Part shown: piece after piece, positions 9,310 through 18,510 of the stretch | How positions within the stretch are numbered: the first letter of the stretch is position 1 | Layout: each line of letters starts with the position of its first letter | DNA from: Rhizobium sp. L51/94 | GTDB taxonomy: Bacteria; Pseudomonadota; Alphaproteobacteria; Rhizobiales; Rhizobiaceae | Direction: 5' to 3' | NCBI RefSeq assembly: GCF_019355555.1 | Contig: NZ_CP072142.1 | Location: 1,116,001-1,180,000 of the forward strand | DNA: 64,000 bases | Program-made: the position numbers and the translations under genes | Notes under the pieces: model-generated | Told to the model about the DNA's origin: nothing | Databases searched by the model: none | What the model saw: only the letters and a program-made list of their open reading frames with translations

Positions 9310-9540
9310 TTAATTATCTGCAAAACCCGGTGCGAGCGCCTCGACTGGACAGCGCTGGGGGACAGCAATAGCACGAGGACGGGCGCAACCAAAAGCAGGT
9401 TTGTCGCCATTAGCGATCCCCAGGCTCGGCTCGATCGGTTTCTTCTAGATGGGCGAACATGGCGATGCCGATCGTCAACGTTTTTTAAGCGGCCATCGAG
9501 CACGAGCTGACCCCAGAAATAAATGTTCCAGCCATGAACG
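9310..9540 (-). pseudogene. sugar ABC transporter permease, decayed C-terminal fragment
   Basis: Spread over three frames on the minus strand are pieces of a CUT1 permease C-terminus in the right order: WNIYFWGQLVLDGRLK (9480-9530), then TLTIGIAMFAHLEETD, then LMATNLLLVAPVLVLLL, then QRCPVEALAPGFADN and a stop at 9310. Intact permeases have WNEFxWPL, TLxxGLAxF, LMAxxxLxxxPVLxLFxxxQRxxVxGLTxGA. At least two frameshifts. The N-terminus is missing. Confidence 0.6.
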
Positions 9541-9575
9541 AGATAAAGCGGACGACGTCGGTCTGGATAGGCCGA

Positions 9576-10298
9576 TTAGGCGCCTTCCAACCATGTAACA
9601 AGCGCCCGGTTTACTGCCTCTGGCTGTTCAAGCGTTGACCCGTGACCGCACTTCGGAATGATGACGAGGCTGGAGTCGGGGATGGCCGCTGCAATTTCCT
9701 TTGACAGAAAGGGAGGTGTGATGGAATCACAGTCGCCAACAAGAACGAGGGTTGGAACGGTTATATCAGCGAGATGCGGACAGCTGTCGGCGCGTCCAAT
9801 GATTGCCTCTGTCTGCCGTTCAAATCCCTCAACACCAACCGTCAAGCCCATGCGAATATTGACCTCCAGCAAATGCTGATCATCTCGATGGGCAGGGTGC
9901 AAGAGTATCGACATTACTTGGCTCAAAAGCTCGTTGAAATCGCCACCTTTAGCTTGAGCTAACATGCCGCGCCGCTGTGCAACTTGCTCTTGGGTGTCCG
10001 GCCGAGCAGAAGTATCGAGCAATGCCAGTTTGCTGACCCGCTCCGGTGCCTGACGCATGATCTCCAAGGCGACATATCCGCCCATCGATAGACCGACGAG
10101 TGCAAAGCTCGGTGGCGCGTCTCTCAAAATGTTTGTAGCGATTTCCGACATGGTTGTCCCGGATAGTGTCGATGCTACCGTAACGGAGCCGAACGGCCAC
10201 AGCGCAGCCATCTGGGGAGCGTAAAGCTCAGCGGAGCACAGCAAGCCAGGAATCATAACGATTGGGGTCATTGGAAATTGGTCTCGTTGAGGAAACAT
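9576..10298 (-). CDS. alpha/beta-fold hydrolase
   Basis: 240 residues (231 if the second Met, 10271, is used; no strong ribosome-binding site favours either). Features: PIVMIPGLLCSAELY near the start (oxyanion-hole strand), nucleophile elbow GLSMGGY with Ser at about residue 92, a later acidic residue in VLVGDCDSITPP and a C-terminal His in CGHGSTLEQP, together a complete Ser-Asp-His triad. Closest in style to small cytoplasmic esterases/MhpC-like hydrolases. Substrate unknown. It stands alone between the decayed sugar operon and the vapBC pair. Confidence 0.85.
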   Translation of the reverse strand: MFPQRDQFPMTPIVMIPGLLCSAELYAPQMAALWPFGSVTVASTLSGTTMSEIATNILRDAPPSFALVGLSMGGYVALEIMRQAPERVSKLALLDTSARPDTQEQVAQRRGMLAQAKGGDFNELLSQVMSILLHPAHRDDQHLLEVNIRMGLTVGVEGFERQTEAIIGRADSCPHLADITVPTLVLVGDCDSITPPFLSKEIAAAIPDSSLVIIPKCGHGSTLEQPEAVNRALVTWLEGA

Positions 10299-10610
10299 AG
10301 CGATACGTTATGTTGTGGTGCTGACAGTTTGTGTCAGCAATCTTCGAAGCGTGCGCGCGTAATGTGGTGATGCTCCCTTGCGACGAGACAGCCTCGACAT
10401 TAGCCGGGGGCTTGGCGCGCGGATCGTTAATCGTGGTGGCGTTGTTTAACCGGTCGGGCGGTCCGGCGGAAATCACCGTCATTCATGGATCTAAATGCAA
10501 CAAAATTGTTTAGAGGCCTAATAATATCAATGATTTAGATACTTGACGATCCGCCGGCGGCGGTTCGAATGCCATCAAGACGATGGATTTGAATGCCATC
10601 CTTCAAGGCT
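10299..10610. other. intergenic gap without recognisable gene
   Basis: About 310 bases between two minus-strand genes. Short open frames exist on both strands (for example 10331-10513 plus) but show no family features. Confidence 0.45.
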
Positions 10611-10994
10611 TCAGTTTGGCGCGATGGTGGGTGCATACAGCGAAGCACCCGCTTTTTGTGCCGCGGCAGCTAAGCGCTTGTCTCTGGTCCATAACAACGA
10701 TCGCCTGTCGAGCAGTGTCGAAGCCAGCAAATGTGCATCCGTGTAGCCGATCCCCATGCTGAAAATCGAGTGCCGATCGATCATCTTCATTACTTCATCA
10801 TGGCTAGCGACAAGTGCCTCTCGCTGCGCCGAAAAGAATGCCATGACAACCCCGCGGTCGCGAAGACTGCCGAGCGCCAGTTCACCGATAACGACGGGGT
10901 GGCAGAGTAGCCGGTCGTCCGCGATAACTTTGCGCAAGTCCGCGTCACTATGGCGGAAGTGATCAATCCAGATCGAGGTGTCTACGAGTATCAC
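10611..10994 (-). CDS. vapC: VapC-type PIN-domain ribonuclease toxin
   Basis: 127 residues, GTG start at 10994 overlapping the antitoxin stop. PIN-domain acidic residues are in place: Asp4 in ILVDTSIWIDHF, Glu in VIGELALGSL, Asp in GIGYTDAHLLAST and Asp in LLWTRDKRL. Such toxins cleave tRNA or rRNA when released from their antitoxin. It forms a pair with the gene just upstream. Confidence 0.93.
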   Translation of the reverse strand: MILVDTSIWIDHFRHSDADLRKVIADDRLLCHPVVIGELALGSLRDRGVVMAFFSAQREALVASHDEVMKMIDRHSIFSMGIGYTDAHLLASTLLDRRSLLWTRDKRLAAAAQKAGASLYAPTIAPN

Positions 10995-11191
10995 TTTGCC
11001 GCTTCGCTCCGGCGGCGAGGGGCTGCCTCTGCGTCTGGCATGGTACCTCCGAGCGCAGCGAGGCGCTTTCCGGATTCGACCCTCACAAGTGTCTCTAAGG
11101 CTTGGCGGACAAGCGCAGCTGTTTCCTTTGTTCCAGTCAAGGATCTCGCCTGTTCCATGAGGTTGTCATCGAGATTGATAGTGGATCGCAT
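10991..11191 (-). CDS. vapB: VapB-type antitoxin
   Basis: 66 residues from ATG 11191, chosen because a good ribosome-binding site (GGTAGGAG) lies just upstream; an in-frame start at 11230 would add 13 residues. The N-terminus MRSTINLDDNLMEQARSLTG is the DNA-binding ribbon-helix-helix of the VapB family found with these short PIN toxins (PF09957), and ETAALVRQALETLVRVES follows. The stop overlaps the toxin start by GTGA, so the two are translationally coupled. Antitoxin and toxin together probably repress their own promoter. Confidence 0.9.
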   Translation of the reverse strand: MRSTINLDDNLMEQARSLTGTKETAALVRQALETLVRVESGKRLAALGGTMPDAEAAPRRRSEAAK

Positions 11192-11352
11192 GCGAAGACT
11201 CCTACCTTCAGATCGCTTGGCTAGCACCATTTGGTGCTAAAATCCATGCCTCGCTAATGCGCCAATCCAAAATATGTTCTATCAAAACTGTTCCGGCGCC
11301 GTGAGTTCAGATCGCTACAAGGCGTGTGATACTCACGTTGAATTCGGAAAAT

Positions 11353-12549
11353 CTAATTACGCGCTGAAAAACCGGTTACTCGGCCGTGTTGATGCAGCAC
11401 AAGTGCCACTGCACCAAGGACTGTGTCATCATTGCCCAGAAACTTCCCAACGACAAAGCGTGGTCTAGTTGTTTCAATTAGCTGGTCCGGCGGCGGGAGG
11501 GTGTGGCGCGAAAAACTGCGCTCCATGGGCATTAGGAAAGCCTCGCCGATTGCGGCCAGCTTGCCGACAATGACGAACAGTGGCGGGTTGAGGATGGTGG
11601 CGGCAATGCCTATACCCCAGCCAGCTTTCTCCGCTGCGTCCGCAATCAAGCGCCGGTAACCAAGCCGACCATCCCTTGCGTGCTCGACAAACTGATCAAT
11701 AGTGACGGGGTAGCCAGTAAACTCTTCAGCGTGCCGGATGAGATGGTAGCCGCCGACAAATGTCTGAAGGCAGCCCCGATTTCCGCAGCGGCAAAGAGTG
11801 CCATTGGGATCCAAAACGAGATGGCCAAATTCAGCCGCACTCCCGGTAAAGCCCCGCTGAACCACGCCGTCCCGCACAATCGCCCCACCTACGCCAAGGT
11901 CGAACTTGATGAGGACAAAGTCTTTCTCGCCAATCGCGGCCCCCCATGTCATTTCTGCTAAAGCACCGCAGTGGCTCTCGTTTTCCGCATGTATCGGACA
12001 GTCAAGATAATCCGAAAATAAGGCCGCGATATTGACGCCACCCCAAGTGGGCAAGACGTCCCCGTTGAGCACCCTCCCATCGTAGCTGAGGGGCGCTGAA
12101 ATCGCCAGGCCGACCCCAAGAAGATCGGCGATGGCAAAGCCAAGCAAGGCGCATTCCCGCGCAAGATTAGCCTTGATCTGCTGTGCTGCAGCTTCTGGCG
12201 CGTAGTCGCGCGGCATTTCGAACCAGACATCCGAAAGCACCGAATGCGCAAGATCGCAGATGACGATACGGATTTCGCCTAATCCCAAGAGGACTCCGGC
12301 ACAGCGTCCAGTTTCTGGATTGAGAGAGAGTAATTGCGACGGGCGACCAAAACCATTGCTTTTGGTTGAGAGATCGAGAACGATTCCGCTATCTTTCAAC
12401 TCCGAAAGAAGTGTCGAGACCGTGGAGCGCGCAAGCCCCGTCGATTGCACCAGCTGAATAGCCGTGGTTGATCCTATTGCGGCGATGGCGCGCACGATCC
12501 GTCCCGACGGCGCTTCCCTATCCAGAAACAGCTGCGTAATGTCCTGCAT
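11353..12549 (-). CDS. ROK-family transcriptional regulator
   Basis: 398 residues from ATG 12549 (GGATGAAG upstream); an earlier in-frame start at 12618 is less likely. N-terminal winged helix-turn-helix (about residues 12-65: TTAIQLVQSTGLARSTVSTLL), then the ROK sugar-kinase-like fold: IKFDLGVGGAIV and the zinc motif CRCGNRGCLQ, preceded by EFGHLVLDPNG. Typical of NagC/XylR-type repressors released by a sugar. It is divergent from the ABC sugar importer operon that starts at 12781, so it most likely controls that operon in response to the imported sugar. Confidence 0.92.
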   Translation of the reverse strand: MQDITQLFLDREAPSGRIVRAIAAIGSTTAIQLVQSTGLARSTVSTLLSELKDSGIVLDLSTKSNGFGRPSQLLSLNPETGRCAGVLLGLGEIRIVICDLAHSVLSDVWFEMPRDYAPEAAAQQIKANLARECALLGFAIADLLGVGLAISAPLSYDGRVLNGDVLPTWGGVNIAALFSDYLDCPIHAENESHCGALAEMTWGAAIGEKDFVLIKFDLGVGGAIVRDGVVQRGFTGSAAEFGHLVLDPNGTLCRCGNRGCLQTFVGGYHLIRHAEEFTGYPVTIDQFVEHARDGRLGYRRLIADAAEKAGWGIGIAATILNPPLFVIVGKLAAIGEAFLMPMERSFSRHTLPPPDQLIETTRPRFVVGKFLGNDDTVLGAVALVLHQHGRVTGFSARN

Positions 12550-12695
12550 GGCTTCATCCTTCGCGACGCATTTAGGCAAATCTCCAAGACAAGCGCAATA
12601 GAATAAAATGAGAAGCACTCCAATCGCCTAGAGGAAGCAATCAATCTGAATACGAAAAAAAAGCGATATTTTTTATTAGTCTTGCAAGCGCCTTA

Positions 12696-12745
12696 ATTCA
12701 TGAATGAAAAAAGGAATTGACAAAGCTTGGTGCGTCCGCGAATTT
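12696..12745 (+). promoter_or_regulatory. promoter and palindrome ahead of ABC importer operon 1
   Basis: TTGACA (12717-12722), 17-base spacer, GAATTT (12740-12745): a sigma-70-like promoter pointing at the importer. Just upstream lies the perfect palindrome ATTCATGAAT (12696-12705), a candidate site for the divergent ROK regulator. Confidence 0.5.
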
Positions 12746-12780
12746 CAGGTCGCGGGGAGGACCGCGTCAGGGAGGATTAA

Positions 12781-14019
12781 ATGCGAAAGAGCAATGTTTT
12801 TGCTGCTACGCTGTTAGCGGCGACGTTAGGACTTGCAGCCAGCGCTTCTGCGGAGGAGTTGAAGGTCTGGACGTTGACGTTCGACAATGATGCCGCGAAT
12901 GTCGCCTGGGACAAGATCGTCAAGGATTTCGATGCGGCCAATCCGGGCGTGACGATCTCGCGCGAGGGCCGCTCGGTCGACGAGCACAAGGCGGCGCTGC
13001 GTGTCGCGTCGCAGTCCAGCCAGGGGCCGGACGTCTATTTCATGTGGGCAGGGCTTGGTCTTGGCGGCGAGTTCGTCAAAGCCGGCCTGTCGAAGCCGCT
13101 CGACGACTATTACAATAAATATGATTGGGACAAGCGCCTGACGGCTTCGGCGGCGAGCTTTTCCAAAGTCTATGAGGGCGGCCGCCAGGGCGTGCCCTAT
13201 ACCTTCCATGGCGAAGGGCTCTATTACAACAAGGCGTTGTTCCAGAAGGCGGGCATCACAGCGACGCCAACCACCTATGATGAACTGAAAGCCGATGCCG
13301 CCAAGCTCAAGAAAGCTGGCATCCCGGCCATGACATTCGGCGGAACGGTCAACTGGCATCTGATGCGGCTCATGGATTTCATTCTGGAGGCGAAGTGCGG
13401 TCCGGAAAAGCATGATGCGCTGATGACCATGAAGGCGGACTGGTCGGCGGAGGCCTGCGCCAGTGCGAGCTTCACTGAACTGAGCGACTGGTCGCAGAAT
13501 TACATTCTCAAGCCGTTCATGGGCATCGACAATAATCAGGCTTTCAAGCTGTTCCTTGGCAACCGTGCGGCGATGATGCTTGAAGGCGACTGGCTTGTCG
13601 GCCAGCTGCGCACTGCCAAGCGAATGGATGACTTTGATGTCTTCCCGCTTCCAACCGGGGCAGATCGGCTCTACGGGTTTGCCGAATATCTCTATGTTTC
13701 GAGCAAGAGCGCTCATCCGGACGACGCGGCAAAGTTCCTGGATTATCTGCTTTCGGACAAAGTCCAGCAGGACAATCTCGGTGCGTTCGGCTCGATCTCT
13801 GTCAATGCCAACGTCAAGTACGACAAGGTCGATCCGCTCGACAAGAAGTGGATCGATATTTTCGCCAAATACAGCAAGGTGTTCGTCAATGGCGACCAGG
13901 CATTCCCGCTAGACGTGACGACGGAGTATTTCCGCGTCATCAACAACGTGGCGTCGGGCGATATCAAGCCCGAGGACGGCGGCAAGACCTTGCAGACGTT
14001 TATTGCCAACAAAGGCTAA
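12781..14019 (+). CDS. sugar ABC transporter substrate-binding protein (CUT1 type)
   Basis: 412 residues, strong ribosome-binding site (AGGGAGG) ahead of ATG. Signal peptide about residues 1-23 (ends SASA-EE). The mature protein has the family-1 solute-binding layout: ELKVWTLTFDND at the start, SSQGPDVYFMWAGLGL, YTFHGEGLYYNKALFQKAGI and, later, AMMLEGDWLVGQLR. It delivers a sugar or oligosaccharide to the two permeases encoded next. A strong hairpin follows the stop codon, probably raising the amount of this protein over the permeases. Confidence 0.93.
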   Translation: MRKSNVFAATLLAATLGLAASASAEELKVWTLTFDNDAANVAWDKIVKDFDAANPGVTISREGRSVDEHKAALRVASQSSQGPDVYFMWAGLGLGGEFVKAGLSKPLDDYYNKYDWDKRLTASAASFSKVYEGGRQGVPYTFHGEGLYYNKALFQKAGITATPTTYDELKADAAKLKKAGIPAMTFGGTVNWHLMRLMDFILEAKCGPEKHDALMTMKADWSAEACASASFTELSDWSQNYILKPFMGIDNNQAFKLFLGNRAAMMLEGDWLVGQLRTAKRMDDFDVFPLPTGADRLYGFAEYLYVSSKSAHPDDAAKFLDYLLSDKVQQDNLGAFGSISVNANVKYDKVDPLDKKWIDIFAKYSKVFVNGDQAFPLDVTTEYFRVINNVASGDIKPEDGGKTLQTFIANKG

Positions 14020-14028
14020 CCTCCCAAG

Positions 14029-14060
14029 GCGGGGTTCCGGGCGCAGCTTCGGAACCCCGC
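14029..14060 (+). promoter_or_regulatory. intercistronic stem-loop after the binding-protein gene
   Basis: Perfect 11-bp stem GCGGGGTTCCG (14029-14039) with CGGAACCCCGC (14050-14060), 10-base loop, no T-run. Such structures between binding-protein and permease genes usually protect the upstream mRNA or partly terminate. Confidence 0.7.
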
Positions 14061-14080
14061 GCCGACCTCGGTGAGAAACC

Positions 14081-14980
14081 ATGTCCAGAACGCGCTTGTC
14101 TTTGGGGCCAAGCATGCAGGGCTATGTCCTGCTTGTGCCCGCCCTAATCGTTTACCTGCTGTTTGCCGTCTATCCGATGATCGATGTCGTCAGGATGTCG
14201 TTCTCGTCGTGGAATGGTCTCGCGCCCGAAGCCAAATTTGTCGGTGTCGAGAATTACCGGGCAATTTTCACCCAGGACCCGGTGTTCTGGGGCGCGCTTT
14301 GGAATACGCTTGCCTGGACCTTTTTTGCCGTTCTCATCCCGACGCTGATCAGTTTCGGTCTGGCACTTGCGCTGAACCAGAACATTCTGGGCAAGTCTTC
14401 GTTAAGGGTGATCTTCTACCTGCCAGTGATCATCGCGTCGATCGCGGTCGCGACGATCTGGAAGTGGATGTACGATCCCTTCTTCGGCCTGTTCAACACC
14501 ATCCTGACCTATTGGGGTTTTGTCGACTGGATCATGGACTGGCTCGGAGACAAGAAGGTGGCCCTCTGGTCCGTCCTTGTCGCCCATGTCTGGCAGTCGG
14601 TCGGCTTTTCCATGGTGCTGTTCCTGGCGGGCCTGCAGGGCGTGTCGGCGACGTTGATCGAGGCTGCGCGCATCGATGGCGCGGGACGCTGGGGCGTATT
14701 TAAATATGTGACGGTGCCGGCACTCGGCCCGACGATCACCGTCGTACTTGTCCTGTCGCTGATCAATTCCCTGAAAGCCTTCGACATCATCTACGGGATG
14801 ACCGGCGGGGGCCCGGCGCAGTCGACCCAGATGCTGGCCATGTGGGCCTACACGCAATCCATGCAGCTAGGCGTCTACGGCAGAGGTGCTGCAGTCTCCG
14901 TCGTCCTGCTGCTGATCACCCTGGCGATCGTGATCCCCTACATGCGGTGGATGTTCAAGCGCGAGGAGATGAAACGATGA
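14081..14980 (+). CDS. sugar ABC transporter permease (first subunit)
   Basis: 299 residues with six predicted membrane helices, the first near GYVLLVPALIVYLLFAVYP. The ATPase-contact EAA loop reads EAARIDGAGRWGVFKYVTVPAL, as in MalF/UgpA-type permeases. The stop overlaps the next start (ATGA). Inner-membrane half of the channel. Confidence 0.93.
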   Translation: MSRTRLSLGPSMQGYVLLVPALIVYLLFAVYPMIDVVRMSFSSWNGLAPEAKFVGVENYRAIFTQDPVFWGALWNTLAWTFFAVLIPTLISFGLALALNQNILGKSSLRVIFYLPVIIASIAVATIWKWMYDPFFGLFNTILTYWGFVDWIMDWLGDKKVALWSVLVAHVWQSVGFSMVLFLAGLQGVSATLIEAARIDGAGRWGVFKYVTVPALGPTITVVLVLSLINSLKAFDIIYGMTGGGPAQSTQMLAMWAYTQSMQLGVYGRGAAVSVVLLLITLAIVIPYMRWMFKREEMKR

Positions 14981-15843
14981 CGATATTCTCGCAGGCCTTC
15001 CGGCCGATCGGCTCGAGCAAGGCCGACCCAATGCTCATTGCCCTCTGGATCGGGCTGATCGTGCTGGCGCTGATCTGGATCACCCCATTCGTCTTCATCG
15101 TCTTTACGGCGCTAAAATCGAGCGAGTCGGTGATGAATTCGAGTGCGTTCTCGTTGCCAACGGACCTTGCCTTTGACAATTTCATCTCGGCCTGGAAGCG
15201 CGGCAACTTTTCGACCACTGCCTTCAACGGCGTCGTCATCACTGTGATCAAAGTACCGCTCGGGCTCTTCATTTCGGCCATGGCGGCCTATGCGCTTGCC
15301 AAAGTACCGATGCGGCTGAACAAGGTCGTTTTCGCATTGTTCGTGTTTGGCACGATGCTGCCATTCCAGGTCATGCTGGCACCGATCTTTCGGCAGGTGA
15401 ACGCCTTCGGCTTAATCAATACCTATCCCGGTATCATCCTGCCCTATCTGGCCTTTGGCATACCCTACCAGGTCTTTATTTTGTACGGGTTCTTCCTGGC
15501 AATACCCAAAGAGCTCTCGGAAGCGGCTCGCATCGATGGCGCATCCCATTTCACGATCTTCTGGCGGATATTTCTGCCGGTTTCATTGCCCGTCCTGTCG
15601 GCGCTGCTGATTCTCGATTTCGTTGCCACATGGAACGAGTTTGCCATGGCGCTTGTCATCCTCCAGGACCCGAAGATGTGGACGCTGCCGCTGGGCCTGA
15701 TGAATTTCCAGAGCCAGTTCCAGAGTAACTACGGCGAACTCAATGCTGCGATCATCATGACCGTGCTTCCCGCCGCCATTGTCTATCTCATGTTCCAACG
15801 CTATTTCGTCGCCGGCCTTACGACCGGGGCGGTCAAGGAATGA
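14977..15843 (+). CDS. sugar ABC transporter permease (second subunit)
   Basis: 288 residues from ATG 14977, overlapping the previous stop by four bases. Membrane helices as in MalG/UgpE; EAA loop EAARIDGASHFTIFWRIFLPVS; conserved ending YFVAGLTTGAVKE. WNEFAMALVIL lies before the last helices. The stop overlaps the glycosidase start (ATGA), so all genes here are translationally linked. Confidence 0.93.
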   Translation: MTIFSQAFRPIGSSKADPMLIALWIGLIVLALIWITPFVFIVFTALKSSESVMNSSAFSLPTDLAFDNFISAWKRGNFSTTAFNGVVITVIKVPLGLFISAMAAYALAKVPMRLNKVVFALFVFGTMLPFQVMLAPIFRQVNAFGLINTYPGIILPYLAFGIPYQVFILYGFFLAIPKELSEAARIDGASHFTIFWRIFLPVSLPVLSALLILDFVATWNEFAMALVILQDPKMWTLPLGLMNFQSQFQSNYGELNAAIIMTVLPAAIVYLMFQRYFVAGLTTGAVKE

Positions 15844-17354
15844 CCATGACCCATCTCTACGACATCCACGAAATCCGCCTCGACGGTCCTGCCGCCGGCA
15901 ATCCTTATCTTGACGTCACGCTGCACGCGCACTTCAAACAGGGCAATCGTTCCGTTCGCGTCACCGGCTTTCACGACGGCACGAACCAATACCTGCTCCG
16001 TTTCATGCCGGATACAATTGGGGAGTGGGACTACACGACGACTTCGTCGGCGCCGGAACTCGACGGCAAGGCCGGCACGCTGACGGTGACGGACGCCCGC
16101 AGCGGCGTGCACGGTCCCGTTCGCGTTCGCAATCGGTTCCACTTCGCCTACGATGACGGCACGCCCTACTATCCGTTCGGTACCACCTGCTATGCGTGGA
16201 CACATCAGCCCCGCGAGATGCAGGCCGAGACGCTCGAGAGCCTGGAGATGGCCGGGTTCAACAAAATCAGGATGGCCGTCTTTCCGAAGGACTATCCATT
16301 TAATACCAACGAGCCATTGCAGCCAATATTTATGGAAGATGGCAAAGGTGGTCTCGATTTCGATCAGCCCAATCCGGTAGCCTTCCAGCACCTGGAACAG
16401 CAGATCGTCAAGCTGGGTGACCTGGGCATCGAGGCGGATCTAATCCTCTTCCATCCTTACGACCGATGGGGCTATGCGACGATGAGCGAGGAACAGAACC
16501 TGCGCTTTGTCGAGTATGCCGCTGCGCGCCTGTCCGCCTTCCGGAATGTCTGGTGGGCGCTGGCCAACGAGTACGACTTCCTGCTCGACACCATTCCAGT
16601 CGCGACGTGGGACCGCTTCTGCCACATCCTGGAGGAGAACGACCCCGTGCAGCACCTGCGGTCGATCCACAACGGCGACCAGAATATGAATTTCGACCAC
16701 CGCAAGCCCTGGATCACCCATGTCTGCATCCAGAACTGGGATGTTAAGCGGACGCCGGAATGGCGCGTTGCCTACGGCAAGCCCGTCGTCAACGACGAGC
16801 CGGAATACGAAGGCAATATCTATCCGTGCTGGGGCAACATCACCGCTGAGGAGCTGGTGCGCCGCTTCTGGATCACTGTGACGCGCGGCGGCTATGCCGG
16901 TCACGGCGAGACATACGCCCACCCCGAAGATCTCATCTGGTGGGCGAAGGGCGGCAAGCTGCATGGTACGAGCTGGCCACGCATCGGCTTCCTGCTTCGC
17001 CTAATGCAGGAAGATGGCCTGCAGGGTCTTGAGCCGATGGGCATGAACGACCAATGGCCCTGGAGCCGCGTGTCCGGAGCCCGCGACGTGGGCGGCAAGG
17101 TCAGCTACATCTATTTCGGCGAACACCAGCCGAACCAGTGGACCACGGGCCTGCCCACCGATGATGGCGACTACGAGGTCGATCTCATCGACACATGGAA
17201 CATGACGGTCACGCCTGCCAAGCGAATCGCGGCTCTCGTCCCCCATCCCCAGCGCCACGGCAGCATCACCCGCGGCGGCAAGGCAGACGCGGTATTCGGC
17301 ATCGAACTGCCGGGCCAACCCCATCTCGCACTACGTGTGCGCAAATTAGGCTGA
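15840..17354 (+). CDS. cytoplasmic glycoside hydrolase, DUF5060/DUF4038/DUF5605 type
   Basis: 504 residues, no signal peptide. An N-terminal Ig-like DUF5060 domain (about residues 10-90: NPYLDVTLHAHFKQGN, TGFHDG, LLRFMPDTIGEWDY) is followed by a TIM-barrel region (PYYPFGTTCYAW, MAGFNKIRMAVFPKDY, FHPYDRWGYATM, NVWWALANEYDFL with the likely acid/base Glu, and VVNDEPEYEGN with a second Glu as likely nucleophile). The C-terminal part is beta-rich (SYIYFGEHQPNQW). Relatives belong to the DUF4038 group that includes GH140 apiosidases, but the substrate here is unknown. As it is coupled to the importer, it probably cleaves the imported oligosaccharide in the cytoplasm. Confidence 0.85.
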   Translation: MTMTHLYDIHEIRLDGPAAGNPYLDVTLHAHFKQGNRSVRVTGFHDGTNQYLLRFMPDTIGEWDYTTTSSAPELDGKAGTLTVTDARSGVHGPVRVRNRFHFAYDDGTPYYPFGTTCYAWTHQPREMQAETLESLEMAGFNKIRMAVFPKDYPFNTNEPLQPIFMEDGKGGLDFDQPNPVAFQHLEQQIVKLGDLGIEADLILFHPYDRWGYATMSEEQNLRFVEYAAARLSAFRNVWWALANEYDFLLDTIPVATWDRFCHILEENDPVQHLRSIHNGDQNMNFDHRKPWITHVCIQNWDVKRTPEWRVAYGKPVVNDEPEYEGNIYPCWGNITAEELVRRFWITVTRGGYAGHGETYAHPEDLIWWAKGGKLHGTSWPRIGFLLRLMQEDGLQGLEPMGMNDQWPWSRVSGARDVGGKVSYIYFGEHQPNQWTTGLPTDDGDYEVDLIDTWNMTVTPAKRIAALVPHPQRHGSITRGGKADAVFGIELPGQPHLALRVRKLG

Positions 17355-17363
17355 GGTGATCTC

Positions 17364-18413
17364 ATGGCGTCCGTCGAAATATCAAATGTGAAGAAGTCCT
17401 ACGGCGCGGTTCCTGTTATGCACGGGGTCGACGTGCCGATCGGCGACGGCGAATTCGTCATTCTCGTGGGCCCCTCCGGTTGCGGCAAGTCGACCCTGCT
17501 GCGGATGATCGCCGGGCTGGAAACGGTCACCTCGGGGGACATCGCCATCGACGGACGCCGGGTCAATGATCTGGAGCCGAAGGATCGGGATATCGCCATG
17601 GTCTTCCAGAACTATGCGCTCTATCCGCAGATGACGGTGGCCCAGAACATGGGCTTTGCTCTCGAGCTCGCCGGCCGCAGCAAGGCAGAGATCAAGGCGG
17701 AAGTAGAAAAGGCGGCCGAAATCCTGTCACTGGTGGCTCTTCTGCACCGCAAGCCGGCGCAGCTCTCGGGCGGCCAGCGACAGCGCGTCGCCATGGGCCG
17801 CGCAATCGTGCGGCATCCAAAAGTCTTCCTGTTCGACGAGCCGTTATCAAACCTGGATGCCAAGCTCAGGGTCAAGATGCGCGCGGAGATCAAGGCGCTC
17901 CACCAGCGTCTAAAAACCACCATCGTCTATGTTACCCACGACCAGATCGAGGCCATGACGATGGCAGACACGATTGTCGTAATGAACGCGGGTAGGGTAG
18001 AGCAGATCGGTACGCCGCTGGAGCTTTACGACCGCCCCGACAATCTGTTCGTCGCGACTTTCATGGGAAGCCCGGCCATGAACATCTTCCCCGCGGAAGT
18101 CACCCACACCGGAGTGAAAATAGCGGGTGTCGCCGAAGTCGCCAACAAGCTCAACCTCGCCGCGGGCAGCGATATTTCATACGGCATACGCCCTGACGAC
18201 ATCGTCATCGGCGGGGACGGAGCCGTCCCCGTCGACGTCCTCGTTGTCGAGCCGACAGGCTCGGAAACGCACATCACGGCTCGCCTGGCCGGGCACGAGC
18301 TTACCATCATATCCAAAGACCGCTTAAGCACACGCCCAGGTGAACAACTGCTGGTCGACCTCGGCTCACCAAGGGCACATGCATTCGACACCGCAAGCGG
18401 CGCACGCGTCTGA
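17364..18413 (+). CDS. sugar ABC transporter ATP-binding protein (UgpC/MalK type)
   Basis: 349 residues. Walker A GPSGCGKST (36-44), Q-loop AMVFQNYALYP, signature [14 protein letters not shown], Walker [14 protein letters not shown]-loop YVTHDQ, then a C-terminal TOBE/OB regulatory domain (GIRPDDIVIGG). It powers the importer made of the preceding genes and lies 9 bases after the glycosidase stop. Last gene of the operon. Confidence 0.95.
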   Translation: MASVEISNVKKSYGAVPVMHGVDVPIGDGEFVILVGPSGCGKSTLLRMIAGLETVTSGDIAIDGRRVNDLEPKDRDIAMVFQNYALYPQMTVAQNMGFALELAGRSKAEIKAEVEKAAEILSLVALLHRKPAQLSGGQRQRVAMGRAIVRHPKVFLFDEPLSNLDAKLRVKMRAEIKALHQRLKTTIVYVTHDQIEAMTMADTIVVMNAGRVEQIGTPLELYDRPDNLFVATFMGSPAMNIFPAEVTHTGVKIAGVAEVANKLNLAAGSDISYGIRPDDIVIGGDGAVPVDVLVVEPTGSETHITARLAGHELTIISKDRLSTRPGEQLLVDLGSPRAHAFDTASGARV

Positions 18414-18510
18414 GACTTTTGGAGACTAGGGAGAGTGCGGAGCCACTAGGTCGTGCTAGATTGCAACTGCAATATACTACTCGGCTAAACGGTGGCAATA
18501 GCAGGTCACA

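Noticed and set aside
10331-10513. 60-codon plus-strand frame between the hydrolase and vapC
   Set aside because: No ribosome-binding site worth the name and no family features.
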